A DNA stretch of 8,296 bases from Synechococcus sp. PL34863bin_39 (GTDB taxonomy: Bacteria > Cyanobacteriota > Cyanobacteriia > PCC-6307 > Cyanobiaceae): positions 1-8,296 of the forward strand of contig WTHL01000309.1 in assembly GCA_011523155.1 (NCBI GenBank), in the 5' to 3' direction. Below are positions 1-6,004 of this stretch, piece by piece (positions within the stretch are counted from its first letter, which is position 1; the number at the start of each line of letters is the position of its first letter). The translations under genes and the position numbers were made by a program. The notes beneath the pieces were generated by a model. That model ran no database searches. It had not been told where the DNA came from and saw nothing but the letters and a program-made list of their open reading frames with translations.

Positions 1-175
1 GACTCCCGACCTTGAACAGGTGCAGCTGATGGCCTTTGGGTTGGTGATGCTGCAGCAGCTCATCTATGTGCTGGCGCTACATGCGCTGGCCTACTGGATC
101 TTTCCCCGTCTCAAGGCGCCGCTCCCATCGCCCCCCAGGTTGCTCGAGGGATTGGTGGCCCTCGATCCCCTTTAG
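1..175 (+). CDS. C-terminal end of an unrecognised membrane protein (partial)
   Basis: An open frame runs in from the left edge (first full codon at base 2) and stops at TAG 173-175, giving the last 57 residues. It shows one clear hydrophobic segment at roughly visible residues 10-34, with a motif AFGLVMLQQLIYVLALHALA, followed by a basic-proline stretch (PRLKAPLPSPPRLLE) and a short hydrophobic end. This pattern fits a last transmembrane helix followed by a short soluble tail. I do not recognise the family. The alternative, a free-standing 48-residue protein starting at the ATG at 29, is less likely because the frame is open right to the window edge. Thirty-six bases separate it from the next gene on the same strand, so they may be co-transcribed. 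Confidence 0.6.
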   Translation, partial: TPDLEQVQLMAFGLVMLQQLIYVLALHALAYWIFPRLKAPLPSPPRLLEGLVALDPL

Positions 176-211
176 CGGTCGCTGCGATTCATTCCATCCA
201 CCTGTTCCCGC

Positions 212-1405
212 ATGGTTGCCCAGCTGCCCGAAGGATGTGAGTTGATCGGACCCAGCTTTTCGTCTGCAGAGCTGGAGGTGCGCCTCGCTCCATGGCGTGA
301 TGTAGCGCGCGCTGTGGATCTCCTCGTCGTTCTTGCAGCGACCGCCACCGCCGAAGTCGAGGGCATCTCCGCCGCCGGTGCGACGGCTGCATCGCGTCGC
401 TACACCGCAATCGCCGATGCCGAACTGCTGCTCAACGGTCCCTCCCATCGGCCCCGCTGGGCACTGCCTCCTCTCCCCGCCGGCGTCTCGCCGGCCTTGA
501 TCAGCTGGGTGGCGGTGCAGCGACTCGCCCTGCGGCCCGTTGTTTCAGTGCTCGGGCTGATCCAGAACCCGCCCTTCCAGCACCTGCGTCTTGAGTCTGC
601 GGACCACGGGCCTGCGGCCTGCCTGAGCACGGGGCGTGCGATGCCTCGCGAGCGGGTGCAGCATCTCTGGTCACGGGGCCATCGCCTCGGTGCCGGCCTG
701 AGGGCTCCGCTGGTGCTGGCTGAGTGCGTTCCCGGTGGAACCACCACGGCCCAGGCGGTTCTGCAGGGTCTCGGACTTCCCGTGGCCGATCTCGTCAGCG
801 GCAGTGCATTGCAGCCGCCGTTGGCGCTGAAGCGACGTTTGGTGAACCAGGGCCTCACGGCAGCCGCGTTGTCATCTCCGGTGGTGCCGCAGACGCTGCT
901 GGCTGCCGTGGGTGATCCCTTTCAGGCGCTGGCCGCAGGCCTGCTTGTCGGCTCCCTGACGTCAGGCCAACCCGTGATGCTGGCGGGCGGCAGTCAGATG
1001 CTGGCGGTGCTCGCCCTGGCGCTGTGCCATTGCAGCCCCGCTGACCGCCCGGCCCTGGCTCGCCAGGTGGTGCTCGGCACCACGGCCTGGCTTGCCGATG
1101 AACGTCTCAGCCAGCGTCAAGCCGCATTCCCGGAGTTGTTGCGCCGGGTTCAGGACCACGTCGGCCTGCCTCTGTTGGCGCTGACCAGTGGTCTGCGCTG
1201 CCATAACAGCCGTCACCCCCAGCTCCGTGCCTATGAACAGGGCTACGTCAAGGAAGGTGTTGGCGCCGGTGGCCTGACCCTTCTCGCCCAGTTGCGATCC
1301 ATCCCGTGCAGCAGCCTTCTGCAGGATTGCGACTGTGCCATGGATGCCCTGCTGCATCAGCGTCAGCAGGGGCGACGGGATGGCTCCTTAGGGTCAACAG
1401 CATGA
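212..1405 (+). CDS. cobT: CobT-family nicotinate-nucleotide phosphoribosyltransferase homologue (cyanobacterial/archaeal branch)
   Basis: The 397-residue product resembles the cyanobacterial and archaeal branch of the CobT family, not the classic Salmonella-type enzyme. CobT moves phosphoribose from nicotinate mononucleotide to the lower-ligand base of cobamides (dimethylbenzimidazole in the classic reaction), giving the alpha-ribotide used in the last steps of B12-type cofactor assembly in the cytoplasm. Visible marks are a glycine/threonine-rich loop ECVPGGTTTA at residues 171-180, a second glycine loop AGGSQML at 258-264, and the C-terminal KEGVGAGG at 347-354, where Glu348 is a candidate for the catalytic base by analogy with CobT (inference). 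The start at 212 is the only ATG after the upstream in-frame stop at 173-175. The stop overlaps the next start by ATGA. No other cobamide gene is in the window, so the substrate base cannot be told from context. Picocyanobacteria are known to make pseudocobalamin, with adenine as lower ligand. Confidence 0.85.
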   Translation: MVAQLPEGCELIGPSFSSAELEVRLAPWRDVARAVDLLVVLAATATAEVEGISAAGATAASRRYTAIADAELLLNGPSHRPRWALPPLPAGVSPALISWVAVQRLALRPVVSVLGLIQNPPFQHLRLESADHGPAACLSTGRAMPRERVQHLWSRGHRLGAGLRAPLVLAECVPGGTTTAQAVLQGLGLPVADLVSGSALQPPLALKRRLVNQGLTAAALSSPVVPQTLLAAVGDPFQALAAGLLVGSLTSGQPVMLAGGSQMLAVLALALCHCSPADRPALARQVVLGTTAWLADERLSQRQAAFPELLRRVQDHVGLPLLALTSGLRCHNSRHPQLRAYEQGYVKEGVGAGGLTLLAQLRSIPCSSLLQDCDCAMDALLHQRQQGRRDGSLGSTA

Positions 1406-2439
1406 CGGTTGAGTCCCAGCTCCGATTCCCTGACCTCCCCAGCCGCCGGCCGGCTGACGTGTTGAGGCGCCGTCAGTTTCTCCAGGGCGCTCTGCTGCTG
1501 GGCCTTGGCGGGCTGGCGGGCTGCACCCGGGCTGCATCCCCAACGCTGATGGCAGCGCCGGAAACACTGCCGCTTCTCTGGCGCCGCACCCTTCCGAAGC
1601 CGTGGCGATTCACGCCGCTTCGATCGGCGTCGCAGTTGGACACCGGTCTGCCGGAGCAGGCCGATCTGCTTGCGCTCCCCGACGGATGGATCCCAGCACT
1701 TCCGGAGGACGCCTGGCAGCCTCTTCAGGCCGATAGCCTTCGACAGCGTCTCAGCAGCGAGGCAGTTGCTTTTCTCGAGACATTCACGCCTGCCAGGTCG
1801 TCGGCCCTGCTGCCGCTCTCGCTGAGTCCCTGGGTGCTGCTCTTCCGGGGGGCGGATCATGTGCAAACCGCCAGGGACCAGGGGTGGCAGGTGCTGCTCG
1901 ATCCCGGCCTCGCCGGTCAGCTGGTGCTGCCCGCCAGTCCGCGGCTGCTGGTCAGCCTCGCCGCGAGGATGGAGGGGGCGGACAGCCTGCGGCGGTTGAG
2001 ACGCGCGGCCAAAGTGTTTGATGACCGTCACGCCCTCAACTGGCTGCTCCAGGGCAAGGCGAAGGCTGCGGTGCTGCCCCTGGCCCGCTGCATGGCGACA
2101 TTGCGCAGTGATCCCCGAGTCAGTGCGGTGTTGCCAGAGCAGGGTGCACCGCTGAACTGGACGCTTCTGATGCGCCCTGCAGCGAGCCGTGAACCCCTGC
2201 CGCAGGCATGGGTTGAAAAGGCCTGGAGCAGCCCCCTGCTGGGGAGGTTGCTGGCGGAAGGGTGGGTTCCCCCTCTCCCTCGCCGTGCTCTGGAACCCAT
2301 GCAGACCCAGGTGCCGGAGCGGCTCCGCTCTCTGGTGCTTCCCCCGTCCAGGGTCATGGAACGGTGCTGGAACCTGCCCCCCCTGTCTCCGTCAGATCGG
2401 ATCCGCCTGCGTGATCAGTGGGAGCAGTCAGCCCCATAA
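1402..2439 (+). CDS. Predicted Tat-exported lipoprotein, PotD-like ABC transporter solute-binding protein
   Basis: The product has 345 residues. Its N-terminus has a basic segment with the twin-arginine motif RRQFL (Arg23, Arg24, Gln25, Phe26, Leu27), a short hydrophobic helix rich in Leu and Gly, and a lipobox LAGC with Cys41 as the predicted lipid-anchored residue. The mature part follows the layout of spermidine/putrescine-type binding proteins: LPLSLSPWVLLF near 137-148 at the first domain crossing, GWQVLLDPGLAGQLVLP near 161-177 (compare the family's W..LLDP...G.I..P), and LPEQGAPLNWTLLM at 244-257. An in-frame ATG lies at 1306, inside the CobT gene, but 1402 is preferred: it gives the ATGA overlap, puts AGGG at 1390-1393 eight bases upstream, and places the signal near the N-terminus. 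No permease or ATPase gene is adjacent. The ligand is unknown, and the acidic residue that follows the Trp in polyamine binders is absent. Confidence 0.65.
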   Translation: MTVESQLRFPDLPSRRPADVLRRRQFLQGALLLGLGGLAGCTRAASPTLMAAPETLPLLWRRTLPKPWRFTPLRSASQLDTGLPEQADLLALPDGWIPALPEDAWQPLQADSLRQRLSSEAVAFLETFTPARSSALLPLSLSPWVLLFRGADHVQTARDQGWQVLLDPGLAGQLVLPASPRLLVSLAARMEGADSLRRLRRAAKVFDDRHALNWLLQGKAKAAVLPLARCMATLRSDPRVSAVLPEQGAPLNWTLLMRPAASREPLPQAWVEKAWSSPLLGRLLAEGWVPPLPRRALEPMQTQVPERLRSLVLPPSRVMERCWNLPPLSPSDRIRLRDQWEQSAP

Positions 2440-3585
2440 CCGCCGCCTCGGAGGTGCAGACAGCAGCGCATGGGTCTCGCTCAGCAGGTCGGGAATCTGC
2501 AGCCCGTGCGGACATCGCGGCAGGCAGTCGCCGCATCGGCTGCAGGCACTCGCATCCACGGCTTCCCACCAGTGGCCGGCACGGCCGATCAGGTTGTAAC
2601 GCTCTTCGCAATAGCCCCGCAGATCATGGCCAAGCCGAAGGTTCCGGAGTCGCAGCAGCTGGGGAATCGGCACCTGCTGCGGGCAGGGGAGACATGCCTG
2701 GCACTGGCCACATTCACGGGCGCCCAGTCGCTGGCTGCGGCGTGTTGTCAGGTCGGTGAGGGCCTGCGTTTCGCTGGCTTCAAGGGGCTGCCCCGCACCG
2801 GCCAGTCGCCGTGCCAGGTCCAGATCCTCCCTGCGGCTGGCCCCCAGTGTGAGGGTGCTGATTCCAGCGCTGAGCAGGTAGCGATAGGCCAGGGCCAGAG
2901 GGGCATGCGGATGGCAGTCGCTGACCAATGTCGGGCTGGGATCCTGCAGGCGGCCCCCTTTGTCGGCCGGGGAAATGGCCATCACCCCCATGCCGGCAGC
3001 CAGGGCGTCAGCGGCCAGGGGCATCCGCCTCGGGTCCAGGAGGTGCAGATGCAGGCTGCAGAACCGGAAGGCACCGCTGGCAATCGCCTCGGCAATCAGC
3101 GCATTGCTGCCGTGACTGCTGAACCCCACCTGTCCCACGAGTCCTTCGGCAAGCGCCCAGCGCATCAGGGCCCTGCCATCGCCCTGGAGGGCCCAGTGCA
3201 GATGGTCATCCCGGTTGAGACCATGGATGGCCCAGTTGTCCAGCCGCGAGACCCCGAGGCGCTGCAGGCAGGCCTCAAGCTGACGCTGCCCATCCTCCAG
3301 GCTGACGCCCGGAAGCACCTTGCTGGTGATCACCCATCCTCCCGAGGGGGTGACCCCTCCCTCCGCCAGGGTGCGAAGGGCGTGGCCCAGGAACCCTTCG
3401 GCGGGGCCGTAGGCCGGTGCCGTCTCCAGGTGGTTGATGCCTGCGGATACCGCCGCTGCCACAACCTCCCGCATCTGCTCAGGGTCTGTCAGGGCGCGCA
3501 TCGTGCCCAGGGTGAACAGGCTCACCGCAGGCCCATCGCCGAACCGCCGCCTGATGGCTGGGGCTGGCGGTTCAGGCAGGCTCAT
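2428..3585 (-). CDS. Aldo/keto reductase with C-terminal 4Fe-4S ferredoxin-like domain
   Basis: The 385-residue protein has an NADPH-type aldo/keto reductase barrel at about 15-275 and a cysteine-rich tail at about 290-375. In the barrel the active-site pattern is Glu54 (NHLETA), Tyr59 (PAYG), Lys89 (ITSK) and His121 (AIHG). The usual aspartate five residues before the Tyr is Glu here. The tail carries CxxCxxCxxC at 292-301 and CxxCxxCxxxC at 348-358 (CSRCGDCLPRCP), enough for two 4Fe-4S clusters, as in the family of predicted oxidoreductases of the aldo/keto reductase superfamily. The natural substrate is unknown. It is the second gene of a pair with the DUF151 gene, their ATGA overlap (3585-3582) suggesting translational coupling. 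Its 3' end overlaps the convergent lipoprotein gene by 12 bases, leaving no room for a separate terminator. Family call is firm; function is not. Confidence 0.9.
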   Translation of the reverse strand: MSLPEPPAPAIRRRFGDGPAVSLFTLGTMRALTDPEQMREVVAAAVSAGINHLETAPAYGPAEGFLGHALRTLAEGGVTPSGGWVITSKVLPGVSLEDGQRQLEACLQRLGVSRLDNWAIHGLNRDDHLHWALQGDGRALMRWALAEGLVGQVGFSSHGSNALIAEAIASGAFRFCSLHLHLLDPRRMPLAADALAAGMGVMAISPADKGGRLQDPSPTLVSDCHPHAPLALAYRYLLSAGISTLTLGASRREDLDLARRLAGAGQPLEASETQALTDLTTRRSQRLGARECGQCQACLPCPQQVPIPQLLRLRNLRLGHDLRGYCEERYNLIGRAGHWWEAVDASACSRCGDCLPRCPHGLQIPDLLSETHALLSAPPRRRLWG

Positions 3586-4202
3586 GCTCCCTGGTCCGGT
3601 GCCTCATCGGCTTCGCCGGGCTGCCTTGACTGGAGATGCCGGACCAGGGCTGCAGGGCTCACCTGGTCCAGAAAACGCCGGAACTGATCCTGTTCCTCGG
3701 AATCCGCTTCGGCGTCGACCGGGATCGAGGCTTCCGCGACCACTTCCTCCAGCATCCAGATGGCGGTGCCGGTGCGCACGGCCAGGGCAATCGCATCACT
3801 GGGCCGCGCATCAATCGCAATCAAGTCTCCCTCCCCCGTTTCAGCCTCGCCTGTTGGGATCTCTCCCGCAGCGGCCTCCTTCGCGGGGGTATCAGCGTCA
3901 GTGTCGGAGGCGTCCTCGCCCTTGGGTCTGAGCTTCAGCAGGGCCTGAAAGGTGTTGTCCTCAATGGTGTGAATCACGACCCGCTCCAGCTGGAGCGCGC
4001 CTGCTTCGAGCAGGCTCACCATGAGGTCATGGCTGAGTGGCCGGGGTGTCTCGGCTCCCTGAAGGCCGGCCATGATGTTGTGGGCCTGGGCCTGATCAAT
4101 CCAGATCGGCACCTGTCTGCGACCCGCAGGATCCCTCAGCAGCACGATCGGACTGCGGCTGGCCGCGTCAAGGGCGATCCCGGCGACGTGCATTTCAACC
4201 AC
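3582..4202 (-). CDS. Bifunctional nuclease (DUF151/BFN) family protein with acidic insert
   Basis: The 206-residue product matches the BFN/DUF151 family, whose plant members have DNase and RNase activity and whose bacterial members are widely conserved but little studied. Recognised blocks are the N-terminal VAGIALDAASRSPIVLLRD (6-24), the RRQVPIWIDQAQAHNI block (28-43), ERVVIHTIEDNTFQALLKL (73-91) and the signature IDARPSDAIALAVR (130-143), followed by a helical end ERxFRRFLDQVSP-like (about 170-183). Between Leu91 and the IDARPSD signature sits a stretch at about 95-126 made mostly of Glu, Asp, Ala, Thr and Gly; most relatives have only a short turn there, and this accounts for the extra length. 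The start is GTG at 4202, giving MVEM as is typical of cyanobacterial members; an ATG three codons later (4193) is possible. It is divergent from ribE and coupled to the aldo/keto reductase downstream. Confidence 0.88.
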   Translation of the reverse strand: MVEMHVAGIALDAASRSPIVLLRDPAGRRQVPIWIDQAQAHNIMAGLQGAETPRPLSHDLMVSLLEAGALQLERVVIHTIEDNTFQALLKLRPKGEDASDTDADTPAKEAAAGEIPTGEAETGEGDLIAIDARPSDAIALAVRTGTAIWMLEEVVAEASIPVDAEADSEEQDQFRRFLDQVSPAALVRHLQSRQPGEADEAPDQGA

Positions 4203-4258
4203 GGCCCTGCCGTCCCTTGACCGATTATGACCAGAGGGATGGCCACGGGCGAAAAGCG
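4203..4258. promoter_or_regulatory. Divergent promoter gap between the DUF151 gene and ribE
   Basis: These 56 bases are the only non-coding DNA between two divergent genes, so they should hold promoter elements for both unless transcription starts lie inside the genes. On the minus strand CATAAT (4229-4224) matches five of six -10 consensus bases and would put the start about 15 bases before the GTG at 4202; no good -35 is seen at the usual distance. On the plus strand TTGACC at 4217 resembles a -35 but lacks a convincing partner. Neither gene has a strong Shine-Dalgarno sequence. The sites are inferred from position and weak consensus only. Confidence 0.4.
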
Positions 4259-4927
4259 ATGTTCACGGGGCTGGTGCAAGCGGTTGGTCAGGTCGAGCTC
4301 CGCGGCCAGCGATTGCTGGTCAGCGGCTGTGCACCGTTCACGCCGCTCCAGCTCGGTGACAGCGTCGCCGTGGACGGGGTCTGCCTCACGGTGGCGGACT
4401 GTGTGGGCGATGGATTCCTGGCCGACGTGAGTGAGGAAACCCTGAATCGCACAACGCTCGGGGCCAAGGCAGCCCGCCGGGCTGCCGTCAATCTTGAACC
4501 TGCCCTGCGTCTGGCCGACCGCCTGGGCGGACATCTGGTCAGCGGTCACATCGACGGCCTCGGTGAGGTGGTGGCCGTCGAGGCGTTGCCGCAGTCCTGG
4601 CGCCTCGAACTGCGGTGGAGAGATCCCTTGTACGGACGCTATCTCTGCGAAAAAGGCAGCATTGCCGTGGATGGCATCAGTCTCACCGTGGCGGGGTGCA
4701 ATGAGGATGGTGTGCGTTTCTGGATCGCCGTGATTCCCCACACCTGGAGTTCCACGGCCCTGCAGCACCTTCAGACTGGATCCCTGGTGAACCTGGAGGC
4801 TGATCTGATCGCCCGCTATGCCGAGCGACTTCTGGCCCATGGGGAGGCGGGTCCGGCAGCGGCGAATGCGATGGCTTCGGGCAACACACTCTCCTCGGCC
4901 TGGCTACAGGAGCATGGCTGGGGTTGA
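4259..4927 (+). CDS. ribE: Riboflavin synthase, alpha subunit
   Basis: The 222-residue enzyme catalyses the last step of riboflavin synthesis, a dismutation of two 6,7-dimethyl-8-ribityllumazine molecules to riboflavin and a pyrimidinedione that is recycled. Both lumazine-binding barrel repeats are visible: the first begins MFTGLVQAVG and holds VDGVCLTV at 38-45 and the joint GGHLVSGHIDG at 90-100; the second holds VDGISLTV at 137-144 and IPHT at 159-162. Cys42, His97, Asp138 and Ser141 line up with the residues discussed as catalytic in the E. coli enzyme. The start is set at the ATG of the almost invariant MFTGLV; an upstream TTG at 4217 would add 14 residues not found in the family. It stands alone, divergent from the DUF151 gene and convergent with cyAbrB 20 bases away. 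No flavin riboswitch fits in the 56-base leader. Some databases call this gene ribC. Confidence 0.96.
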   Translation: MFTGLVQAVGQVELRGQRLLVSGCAPFTPLQLGDSVAVDGVCLTVADCVGDGFLADVSEETLNRTTLGAKAARRAAVNLEPALRLADRLGGHLVSGHIDGLGEVVAVEALPQSWRLELRWRDPLYGRYLCEKGSIAVDGISLTVAGCNEDGVRFWIAVIPHTWSSTALQHLQTGSLVNLEADLIARYAERLLAHGEAGPAAANAMASGNTLSSAWLQEHGWG

Positions 4928-4947
4928 GTCTGTCGCCTCTGCGGGGC

Positions 4948-5316
4948 TCAGGCTGGTTCGGGGCTGCTCCCTTCGAGGGGAAGCAGGGAAATGCAGTTGG
5001 TGTCTTTGTGCAGCTCAATCCTGAATTCCTGGCCCGGCTCCAGGCCCAGGCGACGGGTGTAGGCGTGCCCGATCAGCAGATTGCCGTTGCCATGCACCCG
5101 TGTGCGGAACTCGGCCTGACGTCCACGCGTCCCTCCCCCAACACTGGTGCTGGCGGAGGGCAGTGTGTAGCCCTTCGCCTCCACAAGGGCTTTGTAGAAG
5201 CTCTTCTTCAGCACACGACCACTGGGGCCGACATAACCACATCCCCGAGCGATTTCATCTTCGCGTCGATTGCTGAGAGCGCGTGCTTTGTCGAGGAGTT
5301 CCTGGCCAACCAGCAT
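4948..5316 (-). CDS. Cyanobacterial AbrB-family transcriptional regulator (cyAbrB)
   Basis: The 122-residue protein is a member of the cyAbrB family, DNA-binding regulators found across cyanobacteria that affect carbon and nitrogen metabolism and, in some species, nitrogen-regulated genes and cell size. The N-terminal half (2-50) holds the conserved LVGQELLDKARAL, GCGY and LKKSFYKALVEAKGY blocks; the C-terminal half (about 66-115) is the AbrB-like fold, here at the C-terminus unlike Bacillus AbrB, with VHGNGNLLIGHAY and a final strand EFRIELHKDTNCISLLPL. A short Ser/Gly-rich linker joins them. The ATG at 5316 fits the family start; the next upstream in-frame codon that matters is a stop (TAG, 5335-5337). 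No Shine-Dalgarno sequence is obvious. It lies 79 bases downstream of coxC on the same strand, behind an AT-rich gap that may carry its own promoter. It converges with ribE with 20 bases between stops. Confidence 0.92.
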   Translation of the reverse strand: MLVGQELLDKARALSNRREDEIARGCGYVGPSGRVLKKSFYKALVEAKGYTLPSASTSVGGGTRGRQAEFRTRVHGNGNLLIGHAYTRRLGLEPGQEFRIELHKDTNCISLLPLEGSSPEPA

Positions 5317-5395
5317 CTGATCAGGAATAGAGAACTAAATTCTGACAATTTTCACAAGACGTGGCAATGAATCTGGCCGTTTCTGAGCGACTTGG
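5317..5395 (-). promoter_or_regulatory. AT-rich gap between coxC and cyAbrB, possible cyAbrB promoter
   Basis: This 79-base gap is the longest non-coding stretch in the window, and its part at about 5325-5357 is clearly richer in A and T than the flanks. Read on the minus strand it holds TTGTGA (5357-5352) and TTGTCA (5348-5343), both close to the -35 consensus, but no matching -10 hexamer at standard spacing. No GC-rich stem followed by a T-run was seen for the cox operon, so read-through from coxC into cyAbrB is possible. The promoter role is inferred from base composition and position. Confidence 0.35.
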
Positions 5396-6004
5396 TCAGA
5401 TCAGATACAGGATCACAAACAGAACGACCCAGATCCCGTCAACGAAATGCCAATAGAGCTCAACGGCTTCCAGGGGAAAGGGATTGGCCGCTGACACCCG
5501 ACCTGCCGGTGTTCGGCACTGCCACCACACGATCAGGATCATCAGGGCCCCGAGGGTGACATGGAGCCCATGGAATCCCGTCAGGGCATAGAACGTGCTG
5601 GCGAACAGATTGTCCGTCAGGCCGAACGGCAAGGTGAAGTACTCCACCATCTGGCTGACGAGAAAGGCCAGTCCCATGGCGGCCGTGGCCAGCAGCCAGC
5701 GTCGGCAGGCCTGGGGATCGCCCTGGTGCAGTCGCTTCCCCGCTCGGTGGAACGTCGCACTGCTGACCAGCAGAAGCACGGTGTTCAGGATGGGGAGTGG
5801 GAGTTCCAGCTCGTAGACAGCGTCCGGCTGCAGCGGGTTGACGGCATGGAAGGTGAGGTACGCGGCAAAAAAACCCGCGAAGGTCATGGCATCGGCCACC
5901 AGAAAGGTGGCGACGCCGAACATGCGATGGTCCCCATGGGCGTGCTCTTGCCCGGATGAATCGGATGGACTGGCGTCCAGTTCAGGTGAATTGAGCGTGG
6001 TCAT
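5396..6004 (-). CDS. coxC: Cytochrome c oxidase subunit III
   Basis: The 202-residue membrane protein is the third core subunit of the aa3-type terminal oxidase; it holds no redox centre but stabilises subunit I and supports proton uptake. Five transmembrane segments are visible at about 29-52, 69-86, 104-125, 137-161 and 181-202, the five-helix form usual for bacterial subunits. Family marks are GVATFLVADAMTFAGFFAAY near 30-49, Glu121 in QMVEYF, YALTGFHGLHVTLG at 139-152 and the C-terminal ELYWHFVDGIWVVLF at 182-196. The N-terminal 28 residues are polar with several His (HAHGDH). The ATG at 6004 is chosen over an upstream TTG at 6019 because it gives an ATGA overlap with the coxA stop and has GGAG nine bases upstream. 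It is the last gene of the coxBAC operon. Confidence 0.96.
   Translation of the reverse strand: MTTLNSPELDASPSDSSGQEHAHGDHRMFGVATFLVADAMTFAGFFAAYLTFHAVNPLQPDAVYELELPLPILNTVLLLVSSATFHRAGKRLHQGDPQACRRWLLATAAMGLAFLVSQMVEYFTLPFGLTDNLFASTFYALTGFHGLHVTLGALMILIVWWQCRTPAGRVSAANPFPLEAVELYWHFVDGIWVVLFVILYLI

Noticed and set aside
1306..1401. Possible earlier ATG start of the lipoprotein gene, adding 32 residues.
   Set aside because: The extension lies inside the CobT-family gene and would bury the Tat signal; the ATG at 1402 gives a Shine-Dalgarno sequence and the usual ATGA overlap.
2470..3687. A 405-codon open frame on the plus strand opposite the aldo/keto reductase gene.
   Set aside because: Its product is low-complexity (Gln, Gly, Ala, His) with no recognisable domain, and it lies antisense to a gene with clear catalytic and cysteine motifs. 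Long antisense frames are expected at this GC content.
4217..4258. TTG start 14 codons before ribE.
   Set aside because: Riboflavin synthases begin almost without exception at MFTG; the extra residues do not resemble the family.
4964..4986. Imperfect hairpin (CTGCT-CCCT, loop TCG, AGGG-AGCAG with a two-base bulge) near the end of ribE.
   Set aside because: It lies within the cyAbrB coding sequence, has no T-run after it and has a bulge, so it is not a convincing terminator.
5317..5324. Eight-base palindrome CTGATCAG just before the cyAbrB start, considered as an operator.
   Set aside because: It is short, single and contains the common GATC core; an operator claim cannot be supported from this alone.
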